Of a DNA stretch of 64,000 bases, positions 25,163 through 36,549 are shown piece after piece. This stretch comes from Saururus chinensis (lineage: Eukaryota > Streptophyta > Magnoliopsida > Piperales > Saururaceae), in assembly GCA_035235625.1 (NCBI GenBank), contig CP141140.1, positions 19,736,685 through 19,800,684 of the forward strand, in the 5' to 3' direction. A program made the translations under genes and the position numbers. Below the pieces are notes generated by a model. The model worked only from the letters and a program-made list of their open reading frames with translations. It made no database searches and was not told where the DNA came from. Every line of letters starts with the position of its first letter. Position 1 is the first letter of the stretch.

Positions 25163-25799
25163 CCTTCTTCCTCCTTCCACCATCTTCACCTCTATAGTGT
25201 TTGTTGTTGTTATGGCCCTCAATTAGCTACTTTGCCCTAGAAATTCTCCTCTGCCAAATTTTTGTTGGCCACCTTCGCCAACTAGTTTGCCCATTGCTCT
25301 CTTTACGACTAGATCTAGCTATGCTTCTTCTTGTAGAGCTAAATCCGAATGCCTCCTCCACCTTGAAACCTAACTTTGGTAGGCTTAGTCCTGTCTAACA
25401 CCTAGCCTCTATATAGAGTGGTGGTGCAACGGAAGCGTGGGTAGGTGTAAGCCCTAGGGATGGTGCACTTGAGCAAAATTCAATGTTTTCATTAATCTTT
25501 ACACATTCATATGGTATTTAATCAACATAAGTAACAAACATATTCTAGAGGTAAACAATCAATAGAATATTGAATCAAGGGAAGATATTAATTGACCTTT
25601 GGGGCTGATTTGCCCTTGGACGCTGGGTAAGAAATATATGGGAGCCCTTCATCCATGAGATTGACGACGCACACACTAACACACATTAGCTCTAATAATG
25701 TTGGCACTAACTTGTTCTAGCATATGCGTCGTCGATCTCAAATATCAAGGGCTCATATGCATTCCTTATGTTGGGCTCGTTGTGAGAGATGAGCATGAA
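25163..25799. other. Intergenic, no gene seen
   Basis: No supported coding sequence. The pair gcatatgcgtcgtcgatctc and caaatatcaagggctcat near 25722 weakly resembles 36560-36680. Confidence 0.4.
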
Positions 25800-26100
25800 C
25801 AACTCTTCCTTGGGGGAGGGAACTGTCTTTAATGTGTATAAAAAAAATTCTCAGATATCTGATTCCCACTCAAGAATACGAAATGAAGAAGGTGGTGGCA
25901 TCATTCCATTTAATTAACCATCATATAACTTATTTGTTGAAGTAGTTATTCTCTCTTAATTCTAATGAGATAATTGAAGAAAAAATTGGTGTCGGGTCAC
26001 CTTTGTTGAGCCCTTTTTCAAACAGAGACTATTACAGTTTTTTGGGTTACTCTTAAAGTCTGAATACTTTGTGCTATTAGACAAAATTATTAAATATTAT
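25800..26100. repeat. Duplicated segment, paralogous to 23990-24296
   Basis: See the partner segment. Shared order and spacing over about 300 bp ends exactly where the C-rich tract begins. Confidence 0.75.
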
Positions 26101-27310
26101 TTTCTCCGCCTCTGCCGTCTCCTCCTCCCCTCACCCGGCCTTGCCCCGGACCCCCCCCCCCCTCTGCTTCCCCCTCCTCACTCCCGGCCCCCCTTTCCCC
26201 TCTATGATGCATCCCCGCCCCCGCCGCCCCGCCTCTTCAACCTCCGCCGCCTCCTCCTCCCCTAGCCAGGCCTTACCCCGAACCCCACCTCCTCTGGTCT
26301 CCCCTCCTCCCTCCCGGTCCCCCTTTCCCCTCTATGACGCACACCGGATAGATCCGCTGCCCCGCCGCCCCACCTCTTCCTCCTCCCCTTGCCCCGGACC
26401 CCACTCCCTCCGGTTCCCCCTCCTCCCTCCCGGTCCCCCTTTCCCATTTGTGATGCAGATGTGCCTCTGCCGCCCCGTGGCTTCCGCCTTCCCTCCGCCG
26501 CCTCCACCTTTCCTCCGCCTGCTCCCCCCCTCCTCAACCCCTGATCCCCCCTCTTCTCTCCCTCTTATTTTCAGAGGGGAAATCAGAAGGGGGGAGGAGG
26601 AGAAGCAGAGCCGAGGGAGTGAGGGTTGCCGGAGGAAGGCGGCCCCCCTTCTCTCCGCTTCGCCGCTCCCCCCCTCTCTCCCTCTCGATTCCCCCCCCCC
26701 CCCGGGAGTGGGGGGCTGCCGGAGGAAGGCGGCCCTCCCCTCTCGCTCCCCCCCTCTTCTCTCCCTCTCGATTCCACCACAGGAATGGGGGCTGCCGAAG
26801 GAAGGCAGCCCTCCCCTGCTTTGCCCCTCTCCCCCTTCCGCCGCCTCCGCCTTCCCTCCACCTGCTCCCCCCTCTCCCACCTACAACCCCCCCTCCTCAA
26901 CCCCTGCTCCCCCCTCTTCTCTCCCTCTAATTTTCGGAGGGGAAATCGAGAAGGGGGAGGAGGAGGGGCGAGCCGGGAGTGAGGGGCTGCCGGAGGAAGG
27001 TGGCCCTCCCTCCCCTTCCCCCTCCCCCCTTCTCTCCCTCTTCTCTCCCTCTCGATTCCCCCCGGGAATGGGAGGCCTCTTGGAGGAAGGCAGCCCCCCT
27101 GCTCCGCCCCTCTCCCCCCTTCTCTCCTTCCCCCTCCCTACTCCTCGACTCCGGACCCCCAGCTCCCCTCTCTCCCCCCCCTCCCCGGCTCCGAACCCCC
27201 TCTCCCCCTCCCCGGATCCGGACCCCCCTCTCCCCCTCCCTGTTCTCCCACCCCCTCTCATCCGGTTGATAGACGGATTCCAATCCCCCGTCGGCGGCAT
27301 GATGTCGCCG
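26101..27310. repeat. C-rich polypyrimidine tract with internal tandem duplication
   Basis: About 1.2 kb dominated by C and CT runs on the plus strand, with blocks such as ctccctcccggtccccct repeated. The island ggggaaatc..gaagggggaggaggag..gccggaggaagg occurs at about 26575-26640 and 26938-27000. G runs on the minus strand could form G-quadruplexes. Long open frames on both strands follow from scarcity of T and A; the 398-residue one is almost only Pro, Ser, Leu and Arg and is not accepted as a gene. Confidence 0.85.
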
Positions 27311-27329
27311 GCGGGTTTTTTTATATTAA

Positions 27330-27464
27330 TTTATTAAGTTTTTAGCGACACTTTTATAAAAGTGTCGCTAATGAGTGTTAATTTTTTTTTTTACATTAGT
27401 GACGCTTTTTTATTTTTATTTCATAATAGCGATGCTTACAAAAGCGTTGCTAATAGAAAAATAA
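27330..27464. repeat. Hairpin-bearing repeat with a 30-bp perfect palindrome
   Basis: 27342-27371 is a perfect palindrome whose left half is TTAGCGACACTTTTA. About 55 bp on is a second, imperfect hairpin (agcgatgctt..aaagcgttgct), with acattagtgacgctttt between. Such AGCGACRCTTT hairpin arrays occur in subterminal regions of plant DNA transposons; that assignment is from memory and unverified. The array ends where block A copy 2 begins. Confidence 0.7.
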
Positions 27465-27469
27465 ATTTT

Positions 27470-27595
27470 TATGTGTTCTTACAGTTTGAACTGGGTTTTG
27501 CTACATAAAAATATGTTTAAGCAGTAATGGTTAATTGTACTATTTTGCCTTTCGACTTTATTTTATGGAGATCCCTTTGATGATTGGTTTGTAGA
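27470..27595 (+). other. HIPP 3'-UTR-like remnant, coding region absent
   Basis: Matches 13-140 nearly perfectly and the HIPP 3' UTR at 22040-22180. Directly upstream, where the coding region should be, lie the hairpin repeat and C-rich tract, so this gene copy was replaced or never included. Confidence 0.6.
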
Positions 27596-28902
27596 TAAAA
27601 CTTACTTGTTAGGCGCACCTGGGAGCCATTAGATCGAGATCCAATTGTTCACATGAAACGGGGGACGGGTAAATAATTCAAACCAATCAACCCCTAATTT
27701 ATGAGTACGTACCGTTGGATCTGGATCTAATGGCTTACGATACACCCTGACTCGTGTCCACAGATAGATGAGATGTGATGGGCCTATACTAACAAGACTC
27801 TATTAGTAATGATATGGAGAGCTGAGCATGTTTATTAGGTCTTCTGCACTCGCACTTAATTAATCTTCTCCTGAGGGAAAGATCATTCTTGCTGTGACAA
27901 AAGACGGGTCCTCGTCTTTTGTTTTCTTCTTAATAAAAAAAATAGAAGAAGAAAAAAGGAGATAAACTATATTATTAAGCAGAGATAGAATAGTAACAAA
28001 CAATATACATAGTCGTCATGAGATGAGGGGTGCATGACGTATGAGCTCCAATGTAGGAGAGATTAAATTATAAAGTTGAGCTCATTCATAACATAGGAAT
28101 AAACCTTATCCTTTATCTATTGTATATTTAATATTTTAATTGTACCTTTATCCCCAAAAAAGTGTTTGGTAGTGCATATTTTACATATTAATTTCTTTGG
28201 AGCAGAAAATAAATAGATAAATGATTACATTTATTTTATAATCATAATATAAGGGGGGCAGCTGGGCTTTTAAAACCCACATGGCCCATATAGAGAGAGA
28301 GAGAGAGACAAAAGTTGAGTTAAGCCTCTACATGAGCCCAGGCTTAGCGGGCCATCGGATTTATATCTAACAGCCCACATTACTCAGGGCTAAATTATAA
28401 CTTGAGTAACATGGGTCGTCATATCTGCTTGATGAGCCTTGGCTCACAGAGTCACTCGTGAACACATGCTCACCTCAATGGTTCTCATAATATAAAGCAA
28501 ATTAATGTATAATAGAACTTTCAAATTTTGACTATTTGACCAGTATTTTTATACCTTTAGGGTATATTGATCTTAAACCCTATTTTTTAGGGTATATTGA
28601 TTTTAACTTTATAATATTATATCTTACACTCTCGAACTCGGATTCGCACGTTCTTAGTATCATAAAAAAAGTTCTCAATGGATTTCACAATACTATGTTT
28701 TCTCATATATTTTTATTAAACCTCACGTATATAACACACTTCATATATTATACGTATTAAGATTGACAAATTTTAGCACCCTTTGAAAATCACTAAAGAG
28801 CTCTATCAAATGAGACATGTCGTCAAACTTGTCATGAATATGAATAACGTACTTCATAACACAAATTTATTTCATATCATTATCTTGACTGACCTATAAC
28901 CA

Positions 28903-29634
28903 TGGAAGGTTGTATCGATACGCATGAGAGTATCGATGACTATGGATACCGGTACGCGCCGATGATACGCTTGGTACGCGCCGAAACGGACATAAACCCT
29001 TTTATAAACATAAGAAAATATTATAACAAATAATATATCATTATAATATTTCTTTTAGAGCATAATAAAACTGTATAATGTCGTATCAATCGATACGGGT
29101 ATTCTAAAATTAGTTCATTCAGAACCATACACTATTATGCTCTTCGTCTTATATAAATTTTTTGTCATTCTTTCCCATATTAAGTGCTTTAAAATTAATT
29201 TATTTTAAAAATAAATAATATACTTAATATGAGTCGTTTAAATAAATGTATATTTGTGGAGCACTATATGTAAAAAAAATAATTATGTAAATTGCATAAA
29301 CCTACCGTATTGATCTCATATAACTTTAAAAATATTATTTTTAATATAAAAAACTTTAAATTTTAAAAAATTTGGGTTCAAATTGTGTTTTCATTTTTAA
29401 GAAAAAAAAATCAAAAATTTTTTTTTTTCGAAAAAAAATATATATGTTTTTTCATTAAAAAATTATTTTTTAAAAAAAATTTATTTTTTTAATATAGTAT
29501 CGATACGTATTGGCCGTATCGATACTATATGGGCGATACGGCCAATACGCATCGCGATTCACTGTGGGGGCGTACCACCCCCCATACCCGTATCGGTCGA
29601 TATGGGGCTGTATTGACCGATATGGCCTTCCATG
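28903..29634. mobile_element. Non-autonomous hAT-like element with 8-bp target duplication
   Basis: 732 bp flanked by identical CCTATAAC (28895-28902 and 29635-29642). Termini are inverted: CATGGAAGG at the left and CCTTCCATG at the right, followed inward by gtatcgatacg-type sequence at both ends. Block A copy 1 has the single uninterrupted cctataac at about 1411, proving insertion. An 8-bp duplication is diagnostic of hAT elements. No transposase is encoded. Confidence 0.85.
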
Positions 29635-30764
29635 CCTATAACATAATATTTAGCCTAAGAGATTTAGATTCAGAGTTACCTACTACAAGTAATATGAGTT
29701 GATATAAAGCTTGTGTGTATAACTAATTATCATTATGATCATCAAAATAATATATTATCTAATTTGTATTATTTAATGCATGATGCATATGTATTTTTGC
29801 TAGTATATTTGAAACAATTAGATAAAAATATAATTTTAATTTGTAGAATATTTTACCCATATTTTTTACTTGTATTCTTATTTTACTCATGTTTTATATA
29901 TTTATATTATTTAATACAAGTTTGAATTGATATGTGATTTGATGATATTTTAGTAAAAGTCTTTACTTATGTTTGTTTGGATGAGAAGAAAATAGTTTAA
30001 AGGGCTCCTCCTGGAGGAGAGGTTATGTTTCAAAAACGTTGTTAGCATGATAACACTTTTTATACTATTAATGTGAGCCAAAAATATCTTCTTTTAAAAC
30101 CTGAAGTAGTACCCAAATGTGTTGTTAGATTCTTTTAGATGCCTTACCCCATATCAACATAATACTAGGGGTTGATATGGCATATACCATATTTTTAAGT
30201 TATATCGTTTTTAACTTTGGGATGTTATATCTTGCTTTCTTAAACTCAGATTTACGTGTTTTTGGTATTGTTAGAATGCTCTTGACGAGTTCTAGCAAAT
30301 GAAATCCCATATGACTATGTCCTCTTGAATGTTTTTGTAGACCCTACTTATACAACAAACTTCTCAATAATTTTTTTTGCCTATATTATATATGTTAGAA
30401 TTTGTGTATTTTTTATGCCCCAGCCAAATTGGTTATGAATAGTACTTTCTACGACACAAAGTCCTTTGACACTATTGTCTTTCACCCACTCATGATATAA
30501 TATTTAGCTTATAAGATTTGAATGCTCGCACTCATCTATTATAAATGTATTTGGGTCAATACAGAGTTTGTGTGGATAACTTATCGTCGTGATGGCATGT
30601 ATTGCAACTATATCATGCTCCACATTTATTTACTATATACTTTATTTTTAAATTATAATATTTTATCTTATCTAATTTGTATTTACATATATTATTCATG
30701 TGCATTCTTGTTAATCTTTTTTAAATATCTACTACCTAATCCCTATGTACATAAACATCTCCTC

Positions 30765-31479
30765 TTACGAGGAGAATTGCATCCTGTACAGTGGTCCTTT
30801 GCCCACAGTGGTTTTAGGACATTTGGCATGACGACTATAAATATGGTTAAAAGTTTAAATAGCGTCTTAAAGGGGGGCACAAGGATTACCTATGCAGGCT
30901 TTAGTGTCAACTATTTTGTATCAGGTCATAAAATTTTTCGTTAAATGATCTTTTGTTGTATCTGTCATGGCCACCTCGTATACTCCCAGAGCGGAAGCGA
31001 TATTGAGAGAGCAAACAAGAAAATTTGAGGAGTTTATAGTTAATAGGATCAACAGCGGTCAGTACGAAGTGACATCAATTCGTGGACGAAAGGTTATGGT
31101 AAATACGGTGATGCATAATTGTACATGCAACATCCCTCAGGTTTATGGATATCCTTATTCGCACGTTATCGCCGTGTGGGCAAAGCGGCGGGAGCCAATA
31201 CAGGCATTACTATTTTAAACATCTTCTACTTATAAAAATGTGTACTCCGAAGAATTTTATTTTCCTCGTTGTCGAGAGTATTGGGAGAGGGATATACCTT
31301 TTGTATCATACCCTCCGATAACAACAAGGCAACCCGGTCGCCCACGGTCTGTTCACATTAGGAATACAATGGATCGTAGAACTATGGAGAGAGATGGTAG
31401 AGAAGGATATAAATGTGGGAGGTGTAAACAAAGTAGGCACAATAGTAAATTATGTAGAAACGCTCCAGTTGATTGGTAA
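30765..31479 (+). pseudogene. MULE (MuDR-type) transposase, C-terminal remnant
   Basis: Three reading-frame pieces give the tail of a Mutator-like transposase: ELHPVQW..AHSGFRTFGM-TTN-like and SLNSVLKG (30765-30944); an FEEFIVNRINSGQYEV helix region leading to a SWIM zinc finger, CTCNIPQVYGYPYSHVIA (30967-31218), in which the third ligand, normally Cys, is Tyr; and EFYFP..YWE followed by a zinc knuckle CGRCKQSRHNSKLC (31240-31479). The catalytic DDE part is missing at the 5' side, and frames are broken by a frameshift and a stop (ALLF then stop). The family cuts and pastes DNA transposons; this copy cannot. It sits just upstream of the plant-mobile-domain gene on the same strand, an association known in plant MULEs. 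Confidence 0.8.
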
Positions 31480-31570
31480 ACAAATAATCAATCTCTTTAT
31501 TTATTCTCTATTTTAGGTATGAGCATATGTTCCTTACAATTAATGATATGATCTTAATTTTTCGCAGATC

Positions 31571-33609
31571 ATATGGATCATGCAGAGCCTTGTTATGGGC
31601 CAGGCCCGATTGATGATTCTTTACTCTTACAGCAGGAGTCACATAGGTTGGCTGCTATTTGGAGATGAGCGGTATGATAACTCTTTTTAAAATTTGTTTC
31701 ATTTTTTTGGACAATATAGTACGCTAGGTTATAATTTTAAAATTTATTATAGGACCCTGGGTGCCTTGAGTGCACCAAACATTTTAAATATCTCCGCCAT
31801 TGGCCCATAAATGAGCGTATGTTACCTTATATCAAGTGAGCGGGATTTGGGCATTTTATTCATCTACAGTACGTCCATCTCTATCGGCCTTTATTGACAG
31901 CTCTCGTTGAGAGATGGAGGAGGGAGACACAGATATTTCATTTGTCCTACAGAGAGATGTCCATCACTCTCATGGATGTGGCAGTTCTATTAGGACTTCG
32001 CATCGATGGACATCCGATGACAGACACGATAGGAAGAGCTCATGTGGATATATTAGTTAGACTCCTTGGTAGAGCTCCTCCTACTACAGTGATGCGTGGT
32101 AGCCGAGTGAGTCTACGATGGCTTTTGTAGGAATTTCGAGAGCTCCCAACCAATGCTACGGAGATAGTTATCGAACAGCATGCATGAGCCTATCTATTAC
32201 ATTTACTTGGAGCCAAGATATTTGCGGATACCACGAGCAGCTATGTACATGTGGCCTATCTCTCCCTCCTTGCGGACTTCGACATGGCAGGTACTTATTC
32301 ATTGGGCAGTGCTACTCTTGCATTTTTATACCGAGAGTTAGGGAAAGCATGTCAGGCTATGACCTCAGGGATTGCGGGCTGTCTGACCCTTCTTCAGGTA
32401 AATGAATGTGTAACTTTAAATATTGTTTCGGGCACATATAATTCCTTAATTTTATTTAATAATTGTTATCATATTTTCTGACATAGCTATGGTCGTGGGA
32501 GCATTTACACATCGGGTGACCAAGTGCTGAGATGGGTCGCTTAGTCGAGGGTGCTCTATTAGGAGAGAGGTAGGCTGTATTTATGTTTAACACTTAATTT
32601 TTTTAGCAACGTTTTATATACATATGTTGAACTCATTTTTTAAATTTAACTCCTTAAGGTGGAATGTTCGGAAAAAGAGAACCGAAAATCCACAAGGAGT
32701 CCTCCAATTATATAGAGGGGAGTTAGACCACCACCGGCCATATCAGGTAATTTTATTGCCATGTTAAACTTTTTTTGTAATGATTATAAAAAAATTTGTT
32801 GTTATTTAAACTAAATTATCTTTATATATTGTATAGGTTATTTGGTAGTCGTACTCACCGGAAGTGTTGGTTGTGTTACCTCCTCTATATACTGACGGCC
32901 GAGAGGTGTGGCTATCTCGTACTCCACTAATATGTTACGAGATTGTAGAGATGTATGTGTCAGATAGGGTAATGTTTCAGTTTAACCTGGAGTAAGGGGT
33001 CCCACCGTCTAGGGGAGCGTCTGAGGCAGATTTGGTAAGTATAACTTTGTTAATTAAGGCACATATCATTTTCTTATTTTTTATTAATTATTTATCTAAT
33101 TTTTAATTTATTTTTTTATCGCTTCGTCTAGTTCGACGTACACATGCGCATTTGACTGACGCAATTAATACTTATACTTCGGGCGAGGACTTTTTAGTAT
33201 CATGTCAGTCGATGCTTAGGGAGCATGATGATGTCCTTTGTAGCTTGCCACTACTTCAGTCGGTGATTACGGATGTTCATAGAGATTTTCCTGTCGACGA
33301 GGCCGCTCAGACACAGCTGATGCACTCTTTATTCCCTGATATTCCATCTTCATCAGCAGCGCATAGCTCTCTTCCAGGTTCATCATTTCCGGCCACTACA
33401 CATGTAGCTCAGCCAGATCTGATTTTATATTATAGACGACATTAGCCAGCTCGTGTTGAACTATCTATTACTTATGCTGAGCCGGAGCCGGAGTTGGAGC
33501 CAGTGCCACATCCCGAGCTGGAGCCACAGCCAGAGCTAGAGGCAGATCATGAGGAGGAACTCGTACAGCACCATTGAGGCCGAGGTCGAGGACATAGGAG
33601 ATTGTGACA
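31571..33609 (+). pseudogene. Plant mobile domain (PMD, MAIN-like) gene, multi-exon and decayed
   Basis: Begins MDHAEPCYGPGPIDDS (31571) and continues after an intron with TALVERWRRETQIFHLSYRE, MSITLMDVAVLLGL-RIDGHP, then AYLSLLADFDMAGTYSLGSA, LAFLYRELGKACQ and GCLTLLQ, then LWSWEHLHIG, later CYEIVEMYVSDRVMFQFNLE and finally an acidic PEPELEPVPHPELEPQPELE tail with an RGRG end. This is the aminotransferase-like plant mobile domain, found in MAIN/MAIL1 proteins and in transposons. Small AT-rich introns separate exons near 31675-31750, 32398-32487, 32573-32660 and 32748-32836. At least seven in-frame stops occur, several where relatives have Gln or Arg, so it is a pseudogene. Function in transposons is unknown. 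Exon edges are approximate. Confidence 0.8.
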
Positions 33610-33825
33610 TTAACTTTTATATATATATATATTTTTCAACTTGTGATGTAATATATTTGATAAACATTTTTATTTTATGTTTGTCTATGATGTGAATAAC
33701 TTTAATGTTATATTTGTTATGCATGAAATTGGTGGAATGGATGCAATTGTGTACGTATTGAATGAATGAACTGGGACAGGTGTTAAAGTTAGTTTAAAAT
33801 AGATTTTTTAAAAAAAAAATAATTT

Positions 33826-33973
33826 GATTTCATCCATTAAAAGGACGAAATCAATACACGAGGCGAACGGGCCGAAATGCTTAAGTGTGGCGATTTCATC
33901 GTTTAGAAGGACGAAATCGGGTCAAGTCTTTTTAAGACCTTAAATTGATTTCGTCATTTAGAATGACGAAATC
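33826..33973. repeat. Three GATTTCRTC hairpins
   Basis: Hairpins at 33826-33852, 33892-33918 and 33947-33973, each of form gatttc.tc.. / ..gacgaaatc with a 5-bp loop. The third has a perfect 11-bp stem (gatttcgtcat, loop ttaga). They lie just after the PMD gene and inside the interval absent from block A copy 1. Confidence 0.8.
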
Positions 33974-34022
33974 AACTTAAACCTAAAGGATGAAATCATC
34001 TAAAAAAAATTTTAAAACAAAG

Positions 34023-34083
34023 CCACGCAGGCGCTAGCTACGTAAGCGGCTAAGCGCCAACTGCTTGGCTGGCGCCTGCGTGG
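34023..34083. repeat. GC-rich hairpin ccacgcaggcgc
   Basis: Arms ccacgcaggcgctagc (34023-34038) and gctggcgcctgcgtgg (34068-34083) pair at 15 of 16 positions around a 29-bp loop holding a second small inverted repeat. It closes the Mutator/PMD insertion and may belong to its terminal region. Confidence 0.8.
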
Positions 34084-34265
34084 TAAAAAAGAACACCACT
34101 TTAAGAAATATTTTCCAAAATGGTCTAAAATGGTAATTATTATTTAAATAATTTTCCCAAATATTCTCAAAACTTAAAAAGTAAAATTTTATATATTTCT
34201 TAATATGTGGTGCATATGTATTAATTGTTTTAGTTTTGTAAGTAAATATCCATTTAAACCATTAA

Positions 34266-34320
34266 TGGGTGATATTACTATTTTGCCGTCCAAGTTTTAG
34301 TTTATGATATAGAGGTCGTC
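34266..34320 (+). other. HIPP 3'-UTR-like remnant in block A copy 2
   Basis: Copy of the 2918-2968 segment (gggtgatattactattttgc .. tttatgatatagagg), again matching the HIPP 3' UTR at 22107-22151. Confidence 0.5.
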
Positions 34321-34882
34321 ATGAGTTGAGCTGTGCATGACGTATGAGCTCAACAGAGAGGAAACTATAAAATTGAGTTCAATCATAATTGCAAGGATAG
34401 GACCTTACCCTGTATTGTATACCTTAATATTTGAAATGTACCTTCACCTCATAAAAAAGTGTATGTCATGCCTCCTTATATTTTTATAGGACATATTTTA
34501 CATATTAATTTATTAATTCTTAAAAATTATATTTTTATAGGACATATTTTACATATTAATTTATTAATTCTTAAAAAAAAGCATCAATGATCAAACTGAA
34601 AGTACCTTAAAAAAGGTCATGGCCACTCGTACACTTTTTTATTTGAGGCAGTACGGATACAGGGAATTATGAAAAGATATAAAAAGTCTAATATACCACT
34701 TTTACGCTAAACACATCCCATCTAATTGTATACAGAAACAGAATAAATTACAACAAAACATATTTTGGTGTACACCGAAATACATCAAAATGCACCAAAT
34801 TACTTTTCGTTTTACATCATAATATATTTTATTGTACACTAAAACACATTTTAAAGTGAATAAACAGTAATAGGTGTAAAAT

Positions 34883-34904
34883 GAGAGAGAGAGAGAGAGA
34901 GAGA
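34883..34904. repeat. (GA)n microsatellite
   Basis: Eleven GA units; the paralogous tract at 3470-3488 is shorter. Confidence 0.9.
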
Positions 34905-35148
34905 AAATGTATTTAGGGGTAATTTAGGGATATTTTTAATTTACACTGAAATTTTAAGACCGAAATGTACCAAAATATACAACGTTCTCTCCTGCTTAAA
35001 ATAAAAATTCTCTTTCTCTTAGTGCTTGAAATAAAGTTGCCCTAATTTCTTTGGGAAAGGAGGAGGTGTATACACGATTGTTTACAACATTGCGATAAAT
35101 ATTATTTAGTCTGAAAGCCTAAATAAAATCTTTTAAAAAATTTCTTTC

Positions 35149-35769
35149 ACCCATCAACTATATGCATAAAAAAAATGTTTTAGTAACGTTGAAAAAGATA
35201 CATCAAAACTATACTTCATCTTCTCAAAGCTTAACGAGTGAGATTTATAAAAATGGGTCTCACTTTAAGAAGATGAAGTAGAGTTTTAACATGTCTTTCT
35301 CAACGAGGTAATAGCATTGCTCATGCATAAACAGCCGTAGCCTTTTGTCTTTGTCTGATGATTTTGACTTGGTGCCCATCAATTCAAAAGCAGGGAAAGA
35401 AATTAGGAAAAGGCAAGGCGAGTTCACCTTCCAACGTATACTATCAGTCGGAGTGTAGAACTCTTTGTTCCCGCATCTTGACATGTCTTCGAGCACTCAG
35501 AACATCTTTAATGGGGTCTTCAAAAATTAGCAGTTAGAGATGTTCATAATAGATTAAATTAGGACGCCAAATCCACGTAGGAAATGGCTCCCCGATTACG
35601 GAGTGTCATTTCTTTCCATTGAAATAGCCATGCATAATGCCAAATGAACATTGGAGATGCTCTTAATATGGTCAAGTTTTAAATTTCTGAGATTACCCTC
35701 AAAAGAGAGCACCCATTTACCATATGCTGGCAAGTGTAACAGAACTATTACTGGGCCTTATGCGGGTTT
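35149..35769. other. Intergenic, no gene seen
   Basis: No supported coding sequence; the minus-strand open frame at 35260-35496 has no recognisable domain. Confidence 0.4.
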
Positions 35770-36549
35770 TATTATTTTCGTGTCTATGTAAGTATTGTAA
35801 TGAGAAATCTTACTTAAAGAATTATGATCTAATCAAGTAAATTGTACTTTGTCCTTAAGACATAATTTGCCCTTCTTATTGGTACTTATAATATACTTGG
35901 GTGTCTGCCTCTCATGATAAGACGATTAACTATGTACTGTATAAGCACTTTCACACAGTATGTGCAACAAACCATGGTATGCAATGATCTTACAGAAAAG
36001 ATAGAAAAAGGGTGATGCAGAAAATATTTTTTTAGAATTTATAAAAAATCCCGTTGAAGACAACCCGTCCCATTCAAACGGATGCGTCCATCCATTAACG
36101 AACACAATTTGGTAAGAATAAAACCGAAAAAAAACGAACCAAATTAACTTCGGTTAAGTGAAAATCAAACATTTGTCACAAAAATAATTATCTTGTTGAC
36201 CCGACTTGGCCGGCCGAACAGTGGCGGTGTGCGTGTGGGTTAGCTCACCTAGGTGCATGGGTCTAACATGTAACTCCCCTACAAAAGTGGGGTGGCCCAA
36301 GGGCATAACTTGAAAGGCCAAACTTATACCTTATATACCAACATCATCACATTTTTTTAGGTAATATGGGACTATTCACTCATTTAACTAATTCACATGT
36401 GTGATTCTCGTTTACTATAAAGTGGGTTTGAGCTCACTATCCATATGAGCTTGACCCTCATAAATAATATGGGCTTAACCAATGTAAATATTATGCCCAC
36501 ATAAATAATATAGACTTAAACCATGTAAATATTATGCCCACTTTTAACA
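35770..36549 (-). mobile_element. Solo LTR, family C (inverted)
   Basis: Reverse complement of 7012-7765: TGTTAAAAGTGGGCATAAT on the minus strand at 36549, ending near ttattattttcg (35770). It retains the tatataaggtataag-type TATA segment (about 36330). Exact left edge and target duplication are unclear. Confidence 0.55.

Larger units (their letters stand above)
27465..35148. repeat. Segmental duplication block A, copy 2
   Basis: Paralogous to 1-3733, beginning inside the HIPP 3'-UTR homology and ending at aaaatttcttt (35148). It is longer because of a hAT element (28903-29634), about 370 bp of extra sequence at 30335-30705, and the Mutator/plant-mobile-domain insertion (about 30765-34128). 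Outside these there is no gene. Confidence 0.85.

Noticed and set aside
26141-27337. 398-codon open frame, plus strand
   Set aside because: Low-complexity Pro/Ser/Leu/Arg product of a C-rich tract; long frames are open on both strands for the same compositional reason.
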